A stretch of 64,000 nucleotides of DNA from Nematostella vectensis (GCF_932526225.1 NC_064042.1:2153001-2217000); one strand, 5' to 3'; numbered from the stretch's first letter, positions 1 through 11,849 are shown. The notes: generated from the sequence alone by a model not told the origin. Numbers and translations: made by a program.

Positions 1-297
1 GCAAATAACTGCCCCCAAACCAAAACAAGTTGAACCTAGAAGTCTGATTTGACACTTCGTCAAATTGTATAGTAAAAATCCAAAGAAAGCCTCCCTTTAT
101 GTAAATTGTCTTGTTTTTGCTGATACGAAATTTGACACCGTCTTTTGCTAGCTGTAGATAAATTTCGCATTTCAGTAGGATGGGGTGAGGCCGACTTAGC
201 GTTGAAGTGCAAGAAACAAACAAAAGGCGAAAAAGTTTTTTCATAAAATCTGCCGTACTTTTGTTTTAAGATGAAGTTCAGTCGACTTACTCTATAT

Positions 298-304
298 TAT
301 AAAA
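298..304 (+). promoter_or_regulatory. candidate TATA box of the GT31 gene
   Basis: TATAAAA lies about 105 bases before the ATG at 404, which would give a 5' UTR of roughly 70-80 bases. The match is by eye only; AT-rich DNA gives such matches by chance. Confidence 0.3.
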
Positions 305-403
305 GGGTAAGGGAAGTATTTTTGAAAACGTGCGGAGTTTTTGAAGACTCTCCCCTCCCTCCTTAGTTTCTGATTTGATAGAAGAGAAATCGAGTACTTC
401 AAG

Positions 404-1531
404 ATGGAGGGATCGTGGAAAAAGCTCTGTGTTGTTATCTTCATTTTGGGGCAAATTGGACTCGTTTTTTGCTTTTTATACTTTGGGTTTTTAGAACAAT
501 TACAGAACCATGGAATTCGACCTTATCTTGATCATTTTGCTGACGAAAGCGAAGAACTATATTCAGAAGTTGACTTTGAAGATTTGACACGCTTCTCTTT
601 CAAGAAAGTTAATGCGACGACAATATACTCAGCGGAGTCAAACAACGAAACAAAGGCAAGAGTAAGTTATCGTTATCCCCCTGGGAAAAAAATATTGTTT
701 CCAAAGATTTACCACAAACCTGGGGAGATATTTATGATGGTTATGGTAACGACGATTCCTAAAGCTGTCACAAGGCGAGAAGCCATACGGAGGACATGGG
801 CACAAATCGTAAAACAAACACCAGATCATGCAACGACAATAGGCAATTCCACAAATTATTCAACCGATGCGGTCGTTTACATCCAATTTATGGTTGGAAA
901 AACAGGGGATTTAAGACAAGATGCTGATATTGAAACAGAAGCAGCTACATTTGGGGATATTTTACGTGGAAATTATGAAGAAACGTACCGTAATATTGTT
1001 GTCAAAGTGTTTTATGCATTCAAATGGGCATTACAATTCAAACCGAAGTATATCTTAAAGGTCGATGACGATGTATACGCTCATATACCAAGATTTGTTA
1101 GCTGGCTTCGTAAATCTTCTACGCCGAAAAGGTTATACGCTGGCTATGTTCATTTCAATGCGTACATTTCACGTAACCCAAAGAACCAACACTATGTCAG
1201 CAAAAAACAATTTCCCGAAAAAAAATTCCCAAATTACTGTGCTGGCCCTTGCTATATTATCTCTGGGAATCTCTTAGAGGAATTTACAAAGCAGGCCAAG
1301 AAGGTCCCCATATTCCGGGTTGAGGATGCATTTATGGGGCTCCTTGCAAGACAATCAAAGGTCAAACCCCTTGACATTGGCGGGAAGTTGTTTATATGGG
1401 ACAGGTCTCTCAGAAACTCCGTAAGGAACTGGCCTGACAGCAAGCTACTGAATGCTCTCTGTTTGGGAGATAGCTTGAACCCTTACACTATACAATACCT
1501 ACACAAACGATTTCTCAAAATGTTAGTTTAG
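404..1531 (+). CDS. beta-1,3-galactosyltransferase-like enzyme, GT31 family (375 aa, single exon)
   Basis: Golgi type II membrane enzyme expected to transfer a hexose or HexNAc in beta-1,3 linkage from a UDP-sugar to a glycan acceptor. Seen: a short cytoplasmic N-terminus, one hydrophobic anchor at residues about 8-30, a variable stem with N-glycosylation sequons (N70, N81, N148), then the GT31 domain. Family motifs in order: RRxxIRRTWA at 124-133, the metal/UDP-binding DDD at 221-223 in KVDDDVYAH, NYCAGPCYIISG at 277-288 (family Y-x-G-x-GY-x-x-S), and the E-D-x-x-x-G motif at 308-312. Length is typical of the family. The start has a strong Kozak context (A at -3, G at +4) and precedes the anchor directly. 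No intron is needed, which is common in GT31 genes and compatible with retroposition. The exact acceptor cannot be told. Confidence 0.88.
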   Translation: MEGSWKKLCVVIFILGQIGLVFCFLYFGFLEQLQNHGIRPYLDHFADESEELYSEVDFEDLTRFSFKKVNATTIYSAESNNETKARVSYRYPPGKKILFPKIYHKPGEIFMMVMVTTIPKAVTRREAIRRTWAQIVKQTPDHATTIGNSTNYSTDAVVYIQFMVGKTGDLRQDADIETEAATFGDILRGNYEETYRNIVVKVFYAFKWALQFKPKYILKVDDDVYAHIPRFVSWLRKSSTPKRLYAGYVHFNAYISRNPKNQHYVSKKQFPEKKFPNYCAGPCYIISGNLLEEFTKQAKKVPIFRVEDAFMGLLARQSKVKPLDIGGKLFIWDRSLRNSVRNWPDSKLLNALCLGDSLNPYTIQYLHKRFLKMLV

Positions 1532-1560
1532 TTGTAGGGGGTTGTAGGAGTTTAGGCTAT

Positions 1561-1697
1561 CAGGGGCAGATCAGCCCCCCTTTTTAAAAATAACAAGAAA
1601 TATAAGGAAATCCACGGAAGAACAATGAATCCGGCCCCCACTCTCTTGATACCCTTGCTTCGGCCCCCCATTTTTGGAGCTCCTGGATCTGCCCCTG
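1561..1697. mobile_element. short inverted-repeat element (hAT-like MITE) in the GT31 3' region
   Basis: Begins CAGGGGCAGATC and ends GATCTGCCCCTG, about 137 bp with no coding potential. The CAGGGG-type end is typical of hAT-derived MITEs. The flanks (ggctat / ggcttt) do not form a clean 8-bp duplication, so the class is tentative. It sits between the stop codon and the poly(A) signal and would be transcribed in the 3' UTR. Confidence 0.55.
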
Positions 1698-1785
1698 GCT
1701 TTGGTAATACTAGGCAACGTTACCTACAACTTGTTGTCTAACCATCCCATTCCTTAATGTACATCAAGCTTGTTTAAGCTGAGAC

Positions 1786-1791
1786 AATAAA
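1786..1791 (+). terminator. polyadenylation signal AATAAA for the GT31 gene
   Basis: First canonical AATAAA on the coding strand after the stop codon at 1531, giving a 3' UTR of roughly 270-280 bases. Confidence 0.5.
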
Positions 1792-2329
1792 GCATGTAAA
1801 GAGGGCTATACAGTGAGGCAGGACAAAGTAAGCATACACCACTTGGTCTGGTCACTAAAATATTGGGATTTTCCACATATTGTGAAGGGCAGGACAAGGT
1901 GGTATAGCTGAAGTCTGCAGGTTTTATTAAAGAATAGCTGTTTTTAGATATGACATGCCTATTTTTCATTGTGTAAGTGTAACCTCCACCTTAGTTGAAT
2001 AACTTATTATATCATGTTTTATTCATATTTTATATTTGTATACACTTTAGTTGTGTAATGATTATTTATGAAAGTTCTGATAGTTATGAGAGTGGAATAT
2101 ATATCTGTATATAAAGGGAAATACTCCTTGTTCAAGGTTGTTGTTTATATGATGTTGTTGTCTATAAAGCATTTAGCCTGAAGGACATACCAAAAATTGA
2201 TTTTGTGTTATTGGAGGTTAGAAATAAAAAATTTAAAAAATATATTCCTGAATCAAGTGATAGCACTAGATTGGATCCGTATATTTTCACTTGCATAGGG
2301 TTGTGTGAGTATAAAACATTTACTTAAAA
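1792..2329. other. intergenic, nothing recognised
   Basis: AT-rich sequence without a credible ORF or family resemblance. Confidence 0.5.
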
Positions 2330-3720
2330 GGCGGGCAGGGGGAGAGGGGGTAGGGATGAGAGGAGAGGCAGGGTGAGACTGGCTAGAGGAGGGGCAGGGC
2401 TAGGGGGGGGGTAAAGTTATAGGGGCTAGAGAAGGGCGTGGTGAGAAGAGGGGCAGTGAGAGATTGGCTGGAGGAGGGGCAGGGTGGGAGTAGCTAGAGA
2501 AGCGGCAGGGGTTGGGGGGCAAAGTGAGAGGGGCTAGAGAAGGGCGTGGCTAGAGGAGAGGCAGTGAGAGATTGGCTAGAGGAGGGGCAGGGTGGGAGTG
2601 GCTAGAGGAGGGGCAGGGCTAGGGGGGGGCAAAGTGAGAGGGGCTAGAAAAGGGCATGGTGAGAGGAGAGGCAGGGTGTGATTGGCTGGAGGAGGGGCAG
2701 GGTGGGAGTGGCTAGAGGAGGGGCAGGGCTAGGGGGGGGGGCAAAGTGAGAGGGGCTAGAAAAGGGCATGGTGAGAGGAGAGGCAGGGTGTGATTGGCTG
2801 GAGGAGGGGCAGGGTTGGAGTAGCTAGAGAAGCGGCAGGGCTTGGGGGGCAAAGTGAGAGGGGCTAGAGAAGGGCGTGGCTAGAGGAGAGGCAGTGAGAG
2901 ATTGGCTAGAGGAGGGGCAGGGTGGGAGTGGCTAGAGGAGGGGCAGGGTGGGAGTGGCTAGAGGAGGGGCAGGGCTAGGGGGGGCAAAGTGAGAGGGGCT
3001 AGAAAAGGGCATGGTGAGAGGAGAGGCAGGGTGTGATTGGCTGGAGGAGGGGCAGGGTGACAGTGGCTAGAAAAGCGGCAGGGGGGGTAAAGTGAGAGGG
3101 GTTAGGGGAGGGGCAGTGAGAGATTGGCTGGAGGAGGGGCAGGGTTGGAGTAGGTAGAGGGGCAGGGTTAGAGGAGGGCGTGGTGAGAGGAAAGGCAGGG
3201 TGGAAGGTTCTAGAGTAAAGGCAGGGTGAGAGGGGCTAGAGGAGGTGCAGGGTGGTAGTGGGTAGAGAAAGGTGCAGGGTGGTAGTGGGTAGAGAAAGGT
3301 GCAGGGTGGTAGTGGGTAGAGAAAGGTGCAGGGTGGTAGTGGGTAGAGAAAGTTGCAGGGTGGTAGTGGGTAGAGAAAGGTGCAGGGTGGTAGTGGGTAG
3401 AGAAAGGGGCAAGGTGGTAGTGGGTAGAGAAAGTTGCAGGGTGGTAGTGGGTAGAGAAAGGTGCAGGGTGGTAGTGGGTAGAGAAAGGTGCAGGGTGGTA
3501 GTGGGTAGAGAAAGGTGCAGGGTGGTAGTGGGTAGAGAAAGGTGCAGGGTGGTAGTGGGTAGAGAAAGGGGCAAGGTGGTAGTGGGTAGAGAAAGGGGCA
3601 TGGCTAGCGGCAAAATGAGAGGGGCTAGAGGAGGGCCAGGGTGGTGGTGGGTAGAGGGGCAGGGTTAGAGGAGGGCGTGGTGAGAGGAAAGACAAGGTGG
3701 GAGGGGCTAAGAGGGCTGGT
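2330..3720 (+). repeat. G-rich degenerate minisatellite field
   Basis: Successive imperfect units of about 25-60 bases built from gaggggcaggg, tgggagtggctaga and ggggcaaagtgagag. The + strand is strongly G-rich with many runs of 3-9 G. Open frames on both strands here are by-products of the repeat. Confidence 0.9.
3241..3600 (+). repeat. 27-bp minisatellite, about 13 units
   Basis: Core of the G-rich field: near-identical 27-base units (ggtgcagggtggtagtgggt plus agagaaa), with g/t changes at the second or third base. Because 27 is a multiple of three, it yields artefactual 9-residue repeat ORFs on both strands. Confidence 0.93.
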
Positions 3721-3740
3721 TGAGAGAAGTTTCAGATGAG

Positions 3741-4068
3741 GGAGTAGAAGCTACAGGAGGGGGGATTTAGGGATAAGGGAATACGATTTTTAATTTCTCA
3801 AAGTGTATCACATCACATTTCATAAAAATGTCAAACTTGCAGACCTAGCTCATTATTTTAATCAACCACAAGCTTGGCTATATTTCCTTGCATGTATTGT
3901 AGTCTCGAAGAAACGAGCTGGAAATTGAGCCTAATGTGCCTGTAGGAACTAAAAAGTTTCTTAACCTGACAGTGTTGAAATAAATAGGTCTTTTATACAA
4001 ACACTTTAAATAGGGACTCTCCAACCAAACACTCAACATTCGGAAACGAACTAAATTCTTAAGGTACC
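3741..4068. other. intergenic, nothing recognised
   Basis: No ORF, no clear repeat and no RNA-like fold noticed by eye. Confidence 0.45.
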
Positions 4069-4490
4069 GGGGGGTACTCCGATATCAAACGGACGGTGAT
4101 CATCGTCGGGACTTTTTTAAAACAACCCTAAAAGATACTAAAGTAGACGTGATTGGGCATAAATTTACCCCCTAAAAGATACCTCAAACAAACGTAAATA
4201 ATTTGTAATAAAAACAAAACAATCAGATCATTGTTAAGCTCGCGATCAATTATCGTCCCGTGGGTTGTGATCTAAAAACACCGATTGAAACGTTTTAACG
4301 CTCTTTCATGAGCTACAAGTTAGATGAGTGATGGCTATAATAGCACCCTAAAAGATACCCTATAATCTGGGCATTTTCATTTCCGCCCCTAAAAAATACC
4401 CAAGGCTCCAAATTTACACCCAAAAAGATACGACGATGATCCCTGTCCGATGGATATAGGGAGTAACCCCCCCCCCCCCCCCCCCCCCCC
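4069..4490. mobile_element. nonautonomous DNA transposon with GGGGGTACTCC-type inverted ends
   Basis: Left end ggggggtactccgatatc... and right end ...gatatagggagtaacccccc are imperfect inverted repeats of about 40 bases; both inner ends carry gatcatcgtcg or its complement. The interior has several cctaaaagatac motifs and no ORF. The right end has expanded into a run of about 24 C (4467-4490). Confidence 0.7.
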
Positions 4491-4796
4491 GGGCCCTGTG
4501 CATCAGCATCAGCATTGCTGGAGAGACGTTGACCCAGCAGTCTGGTGTTGTTTGAACACCGTGATGGGAGATGCTAGCGAGTGTTGGCGAAAGGTTTAGC
4601 GAGGTCTAACTTTTTGTCTCGTGGTCAGCCGAGCCAAGCACATCTTTACTGGGACTGTTAGCTCAGGGACACAGCAGTATTGGGCTAACAGAACTCCCAT
4701 ATCCAAAAAAAGGAGCAAAATAATCCTGTCAGTTTAAAAGAAGTATATTACCGGATTTACAAATAAAGGAAACAACGGATTTTTTTTTCACATGTT

Positions 4797-4897
4797 GGGG
4801 CTGTTTTCAAACCGGCCCAACTTCGGCCCAGCAATGCTAACTCTGTTTGCACGGGTCGCAAGCACGGGCCGAAGTTGGGCCGGTGTGCAAACACCCC
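4797..4897. mobile_element. foldback hairpin element
   Basis: Outer bases gggg...cccc and inner arms ccggcccaacttcggccc (about 4811-4829) and gggccgaagttgggccgg (about 4865-4882) are inverted copies that form a long stem around a 35-base loop. No coding potential; probably a very short MITE. Confidence 0.6.
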
Positions 4898-5213
4898 AGT
4901 ATTAGCAAGTATTGTAATTAAGGGTTTGATGATTGACGAAGCGAATAGCACTTGAGATCGATTGCCTCCAAAAATAAAATCTCCATGTACAAAATATATG
5001 ACTCCCATTTTGAAATTTCTGATCACTTGAATTATGTTTCAAACTGTGGGACTTATTTTCCTGACTTTTTTTATGGTCTTCCCCCCAAATCTCTATGGTC
5101 TTCCCCAATCTCTTAAGAGATTAAAACATATTCTAACTAAATATCATTCTCCTTTTTCTAGACACTTGCAAACATCCCTTTTAGCTGAGCAAACTCCTAT
5201 GTGAGATTGATCA

Positions 5214-8200
5214 TCATATTTTAGTCATGGCTTGTTCATCGTTGTCTTTCTCGGCCTCTAAAAGGCTTCCATTTGTAGATTTTTGCTGATGCTTTGTCTG
5301 CCTCCAGGGCTTGAAGCAGTACTGGAGCAGAGGTACAAATGCCGCTAACAGCATGATGCTGCCTGCAGTGTAATAGGAAGGGTCGTAAGACCCGTACAGA
5401 TCTGCTATGAAACCTGAAAAGCAAACAGATCTAGGTAGTTACATGATATTGCAAGCTGCGCCCAAAAACACAATGATCAACTGCTACTAGGATTAAGCGG
5501 CGGCGAGTTTGATATTTGAAGCCTGGGAGTGATCGAACATTAGTTTTGTCATTATTTGCGAATATAGTCTCAATTTAACTCACCAGCAAGCGGAGCTCCA
5601 GCGGCATTGCCAGCAGACGTCACAAACTGACCAATCGGATAAGCCACCACTCTAAGCTCCTCCCTCACTGTCTCAAGCACCAATACGATCAAGGTTGTCA
5701 CGCAACACCCAATTCCAAGCCCAAGAAACACGGAGAATATCACGAAGTGCGTGTACTGTGTGGCCAGCGGTAACAGCACCATGCTCATCCCCATGGAAAC
5801 AGCGCCAAATTGATTGACAAAGAAAGGGTTGAGGGACTTGATGTCTAGGACACGGCCACTGACTATGGAAGATGCTAGTGCGCAGGCGCCGATGAAAATG
5901 AACAGTTCAGACGCATCCTTCTCTGGGATGCCTGACTCCATGCAGTATTTGACCTGGTGATTAAATGACACGTCATATCACGGCCACGTCACAGTATTTG
6001 ACCTGGTGATTAAAAACGACTTCATCATCAAGTGTCTCAACAGGGTGAGCGGATGACAAAAAGATCTCTTTCCCGTCTCCCTCTATGCTACCATTATTCA
6101 TAAACAAACAATCGCCTTGATCATTAAAAGTCATTACATCGACACTAGAAGACTACTTGATAGGGCGCGACACTCAGTGAACGAAAGACATGAATTCTCT
6201 TATAGAAATTCGGTCACAGAATACGTAAAGTCATACACTAAGATTATTATATCAACGTCACGCACAGATCACTAATACGATTACATCACGTCACGGTACG
6301 TCACGCAAGAAACATCAAGTGGACGTACAACACGAAAGCTCGTATAGAAATAGAACACGCAAAGTCATACACTAACACGATTTCATACAACGACACTCGT
6401 AAATCGTGCGCCATTAATGGTCAAGGGTCCATGCGCGCGCTCCCCAAAAGTAGATTGTAATGTAAGAAAACATGTCCATTGTTGTATAAAACAAATGCGT
6501 TATAAAACACAGGGCTTCTGAAGACATCACAGCGTGACATGGACAGTAGTCACGTAACTCGACCAGTGTCTAGAGGATACGAGTACGCAAAAACAGAGAT
6601 CTATCCGTTAAATATCACGTCACGCACAGAACATTACGATTACATCACGGGCACGTCACTGTATTTCTCGCACAGAACGCACACCAAGTGGACGTTAGTA
6701 AAGGATGCTTCTATGGCAATATCGCGAAGGACGCGCAAAGTCATATACTATACAATTATATCACGGGCACGTCACGTACAGAATTCTACCACGAATCCAT
6801 GATTATATCACGCAAAAAACATTATCACGATAATATCACCGTCACGTCACGCACAAAACATTATCACGATAATATCACGGGCACGTCAAACACAAAACAT
6901 CACGATTATATCACGAGCACGTCACGCACAAAACATCACGATAATATCACGGGCACGTCACACACAAAACATTATCACGATAATATCACGGGCACATCAC
7001 GCACAAAACATTATCAAGATAATATCACGGTCACGTCACGCACAAAAAATTTTCACAATATCACGGGTACGTCACGTACAAAACATTATCACGATTATAT
7101 AACGGGTCCGTTACGGTACGTCACGCACAGAACAAGAACACGATTATATCACGGGCACGTCACGCAAAGAACACTCACCAAGTGGACGTAAGAGACGAAT
7201 GCGGTGAGCGTCTCCAGCGTCAGTGTCACGAGTGCGATGATGTAGGCAGGCGTCCTAAGGGTCTCGGAAACGAGCGCGCACTTGCCACGTGACTGCTGTG
7301 GTTTGGTGAAGTCATCTGTTTGCTCCTCTGATATCTCGACCGGAACACGTGCAGTTGCATTTTGTACATTCGGGTCAAAGGTCAGTACGAGGAAGAGAGC
7401 AAGACCCACCACACCTGCCATAATCCTGAAACGCGGGAAAACGTGTACTAAGAAATCAAGTGCCTTCTAGACTGATTCTAAAGCGATAAAATATTTTTTG
7501 CCGCCAAAACGTGCGCGCAGTTGCCATCCAAGTCATATGTTTTTTTTATTGAAGCAAGTTGTGTATTAGTAAAAAGAACGATTTGAGAAGATTTGAGAAT
7601 GTTTTATTTTACAGAGCCGAGGTTACAGACCAGTGAACCTCGGCCCCTCGCGCGCAACAAGGAATGCTAGTTTTCCAAAACATTCCCGACTAACTCCCAT
7701 ATGAGAGTTGGATAGCAGGCTGCGTGTTTGAAAAAGAAGAAGTGATAACTGAAGCCGTTGGCAGTGAACCATCGCGTCCACTTCAGTCTACGGAACAGAT
7801 GCTCATTTGCACAAGCCACTGTCCGGCGTCCTCGATTCCATGCGACGCCATTTTAAGTCATCGTTTCACACGGATGAGATAACTTATCAAGCTTTCTACC
7901 TAGCTCAATGATAATAAACCCAAAATTTAACGTGATCAACTCTTCTAGCCGAATTCTTTTAAATTTTTTTCAGGAAACGCACTAAAAATATTGATATGGT
8001 GAAAAAGAGCTTCTGAGGAGAAATGCGACCGAACAGTGCATTTGGGGGTTTGAGTTAGAAGGCTGTTTTACTCAAAGTTTCTATGCTAAGCGCCAAACTT
8101 CGTAAATCATTCACATTAACATGATCATTTCTTAGAAATCTTGAAGATCGGACGTATTTGGTTCTTTCCTTTTTTTTCACTAACCTTTTTGGAGCACTGC

Positions 8201-11200
8201 AACATGCACTGCGTGGTTTCAATTAGTTTTTAAGTTTTTAAACAAAAGGACTCTCTCGATTTTAACCGCTTTAACCTGACAAATTAGGGATTATGGGTCA
8301 CATGACAGTTTGATGACTCTTGTCATAGAAAACCTATTTTGCAAGTATTTTTTTTTTTTGGTTAATATCAATCATTGGTCATATGTTTACATTTTGATTC
8401 GATTGAATCGCTTTGCTTAAAAGCTGGTAAAACAACTTTCATAAATGAAACAGCCTACACTATCATATAAATGGCATTTTCCTTCTTCAGGCGGAGTACC
8501 AAAAGTAATGTTTCTAGCTTCAAAGAGGCTTAAGAGGTATCTTTCGCTGATTTTCTACCCTCTCTTTTGGTGTCTTACCCCCATGATAATGCGAAGAGGA
8601 AATTTACAATAAAAATTATGCTTGACTCATTAGCATAAAATCTCTAGGACGTGAATAAAATTATATTTTGAGCGTTTTATTCGTTTTCATTTTCTAAATT
8701 GTACCTTATCCTAAAGAGTGATGTTCACGCATAATAACAAAAATTTTATTTAGTCCAAATAAACAAAATTTGGGGGGGGGGGGGGGAAGAAAAGTTTATT
8801 TTTAACGCAGTTGCCATGCAGGAATGCACGGTTACTTGTTCATTTCATTCTTTTGTTATTTACGCACGCTTCTACGGCTAGAACAAAGATTTAGTCGAGA
8901 CTGATTGAATGACACACTTTTTAATTTATCCTCCTATTTTTTAACTCGTTAGGATCTGGAGCCCATCTTTCACACACCGAGAGTTTATTAGTTGGAGATT
9001 CATATATTGTACATGATTTTCATAAAACGAGTCTATGACTAGGTGTACCAAAAATGTTTTTAGAAGCAAACATAATTATTGGCTGTTGTTGCATGTCTAT
9101 GCTATTAAAGGACTTTTTTGCTCTTAATAAAGGGTGCTACGGAAATCAAACCTCCCAGACAAATTCCTGAAGGAATTCTTATCAAATGTCCAATACAAAC
9201 TTTCCAGCGACCTCCACGCCTTTTCGAGATATTTAGAATATAATTACATGCGTGCTTTGCGGTTTGGAGACGGTAAAACCATGCAAGCTTGTAATCGTTT
9301 AATATATTTAAAACCAGGTGGAAATATGTGCTCAGAGTTCACTCAGATTAGGTAAAATAACAGTTTTAGCTATGCTGTGAGTCTCGGCTTTTAACTTTGC
9401 TTATGACTGGATGTACTAAAAATGTGAAATTTAGTGAGTTAGAACTTTTCTCATGTGATTCATTCTCTTCAAAGTATCGCCAAAATCTGATTCTTTTAAG
9501 ACTTCTTAGGAAGTTGACTTGCTAACATGAGATAAGTTGACCCTTATACTTTATTGTCATGATATTTTTTGTTTAAAAAGTATAACAGGCGAGCATACTA
9601 TCTAATGTTATAAATGTAATAAAACTTCGCAAAACATTGCCTTCGTCAAAGCGTGGGCTGTTGTCATGACAAATAACAGAAAATGGCGTCGCATGGAATC
9701 GAGGACGCCGGACAGTGGCTTATGCAAATAAGCATCTGTTCCGTAGACTGCTTACAACACGGCACGATTTTCCAGGATGGGGGACTGGGCATAGCTCGGT
9801 CGCACACTCACTAGATACCAAACGAGCATCAGCCCTTTTACTAGATAGGGAAATTTATCTTACCGGAAAGTAATACGCCATCCGTACGCATCGAGCAACA
9901 CTTGAAGCACAGGCCCCTGGGCCAAAACGCCAACAGATATCCCGGATGTTAAGAAACCTAGCGCCAGACCTCTTCTCTTTTCAAAGTACTCGGCCACCGC
10001 GTACACGCATGACATGTAGAAGAGACAGCTGCCCAGTCCGTACAGCACGCTATAGGAAAAGAAGATATGCAGGGAGGCTTTGGTGAATGACGTAAGAACG
10101 AGGCTGATGCAGCACGTCAGCGAACCGAGGACAGCGGTAACACGAAAGCTGAGCTTGCCAATCAGAAGTCCGGCCAGCGGTGATGCGAAAAAGGTCAGAC
10201 ACTGAGTGATGGAGCCAACCCACGCTGCAAGCAAGGATTTGAATTAATAGCCAATTATAAAGTATTAATTCTACCAGCTGGCCCGTCGATTGTTCAAAAC
10301 AACTGCTCCATGAGGTGCTATAAAGTGTAAAAAAAAAATTACCAGAGAAATCGCGGAAAATTAGCGACTCATTAGAGTGTTTTTCATAAACCCGTGAAAC
10401 AATAAAAATGTTTATCGGGTTACACCCATATGCTACTGTTCTATTAATGGAAGGGAGCTAATGGCGCTTATTATTCTTTACTGCAACGAATACAACTCCA
10501 AGGCCTCAGAAAACATCCGGGCGTTTAACGAACAAAGACTCCGATGACAGACCTGAACGTTTTAGTATCCGCTCGCCCCGCCCCCTAGTGATAACTCCTT
10601 TCAAATCAACCCTTTGCAAAATAAAAAGTACTTAAAACTCCATTTAACAGTGCTTTCTTGGTCAAGGTCTGGTGACTCCCGATACTTGACTTATTTCAAT
10701 TTCTCTTTGATGTTTGTGTACTATCGTCAGGATAAAAAACTGATATAAGTTACAAAATGATCGATCGGATATAACACAGACCTTCACTTGCTTGTTGTTC
10801 TTTTAAGCCCAAAATAGACAACAACAACACATCACGATTACTTTACACATAGACTAGCATAGAAAATGCCAGGATTTCTTCGAACCCACCATCATCCTAG
10901 CCTGCGTCACATTCAGAAAAAAATCCACCAGATGACCAGATTATTCCCTGCTGTGACTCAGGCTACGCGACCGCCATCCAGGAATATTAATATTCATCAA
11001 GAAAAAAAAAAGAAATTCCAATATATGCAAATAGACACATAACACATTATCACGACCTTTGCTTTGAGGAAGATTACATGATAACCTGATAACCTACCTA
11101 TTTTCTGTCTGGAGTCGTTGAAATAATTCAGTAATACCGGCATAACCACAGCAAAGCAATGACTGAAGCCGAGAATTATTATGGTGGAAATACTTGCTGA

Positions 11201-11278
11201 TACACACACGAGAAATGACCACCAACTATCCTTCTCTTTTGGAGCCCTTTTGCTCGTTAAACACGCTAGCCCCATCAT
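5214..11278 (-). CDS. SLC16/monocarboxylate-transporter-like MFS protein, copy A (452 aa, 5 coding exons)
   Basis: Plasma-membrane major-facilitator protein; the family moves monocarboxylates or related small molecules with protons. Exons (complement): 11278-11098, 10224-9864, 7425-7179, 5953-5584, 5413-5214, all with GT/AG sites; 1,359 bases, closed frame. Seen: hydrophobic TM1 after KEKDSWWSF, the family motif YFEKRRGLALGFLTSGISVG in exon 2 (TM4-TM5 loop), a charged central loop in exon 3, the TM7-TM8 segment VHLVKYCMESGIPEKDA across exons 3/4, and the last TM pair in exon 5 beginning GFIADLYGSYDPS. The first MCT signature (D/E-G-G/S-W/F-G/A-W) is degenerate (KDSWWSF lacks the Gly). Start: two ATGs in tandem, the first at 11278, 13-20 bases after an acceptor (CCAAACAG), so a 5' noncoding exon precedes. 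Tandem paralogue at 12544-16844. Substrate unknown. Confidence 0.85.
5943..6014 (-). repeat. 49-bp tandem duplication of the exon 4 acceptor (copy A)
   Basis: The string cagtatttgacctggtgatt occurs at 5943 and again at 5992. It contains the first bases of exon 4 and its CACCAG acceptor. The paralogue (13261-13320) has one copy only. Confidence 0.85.
6590..7175 (+). repeat. 36-39-bp minisatellite in intron 3 of SLC16 copy A
   Basis: About 13-15 imperfect units of the type acgtcacgcacaaaacatta plus tcacgataatatcacgggc. The array ends next to the exon 3 donor. The same family fills the paralogous intron at 13300-13600. Confidence 0.88.
7784..9750. mobile_element. 1,967-bp nonautonomous DNA transposon with 71-bp terminal inverted repeats
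   Basis: Left end 7784-7854 and right end 9680-9750 are inverted copies (start CAGTCTACGG) with two mismatches over about 71 bases. Flanks share a 3-bp CTT (7781-7783 and 9751-9753), a likely target-site duplication. The paralogous intron of copy B has the uninterrupted flank (agccgttggcagtgaac ... gcacttaaaaacacgacg, about 14330-14375), an empty site. The interior is AT-rich, holds a G run at about 8773-8788 and no transposase; a 73-codon ORF at 9134-9355 resembles nothing known to me. The 3-bp duplication would fit CACTA/EnSpm or Harbinger-type elements, but the end sequence does not settle the class. Confidence 0.85.
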
Positions 11279-11708
11279 GTTTACAGTTATTCCCTTCGAA
11301 GCCTGTTTGGAAACAAAATAAGAGAAAAAAATCAATCCGACGCTAAGCTTAGCTGGGAGAGATAGCCAGTCAAAGCAGTGTACGGCGGATGGCACGTGTT
11401 CGATGCTGCTTACAAAACAAATCCAAACAAAGAAAAAATCACTTGTCGTTGTCCATACTAAGTAAAGCTTGTAGTATTGGTGCCTACTTATATCCTCTGT
11501 GCTTAAGAAACTTATCTCGACGTAACTTCTATCTACTAGGATAAACCAAAAGAGCTACTATTCAACATTTTGATTCTTCTTGGTGCTCTTTTGACAACGA
11601 TGATTAAAACAGAATTTTGTTTTGACATTTTGGTATAAGTACGGTTACTTGATCTGTTAAACAAAAGCACAAAAATAGATATGTCTTGGACCATCTAAAG
11701 AAACTCAC

Positions 11709-11800
11709 CTATTAAAACTTTAAAGGAGTTACGGAAACTATTCCGGCTTCAGCTGTTTTTCATCGGGAAGAATGAAGAACACTACCACGAGTGACGAGTC
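11709..11800 (-). other. 5' noncoding exon of SLC16 copy A (5' end uncertain)
   Basis: TTTTAATAG followed by GTGAGTTTC gives a good donor at 11709. The exon and about 90 bases upstream are conserved in copy B (donor near 17940) with little else conserved around them. It would be spliced to the acceptor just before the ATG. Transcription start not determined. Confidence 0.55.
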
Positions 11801-11849
11801 GTGCTGAACAGATTGACTTTTTAATTTATGCTGATTATAAGCAGTCACG

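Noticed and set aside
3210-3695. 161- and 138-codon repeat ORFs on both strands
   Set aside because: Produced by the 27-bp G-rich minisatellite; both strands open at once is a repeat artefact.
9134-9355. 73-codon ORF inside the 1,967-bp transposon, possible transposase remnant
   Set aside because: Too short and without a recognisable DDE or DNA-binding motif.
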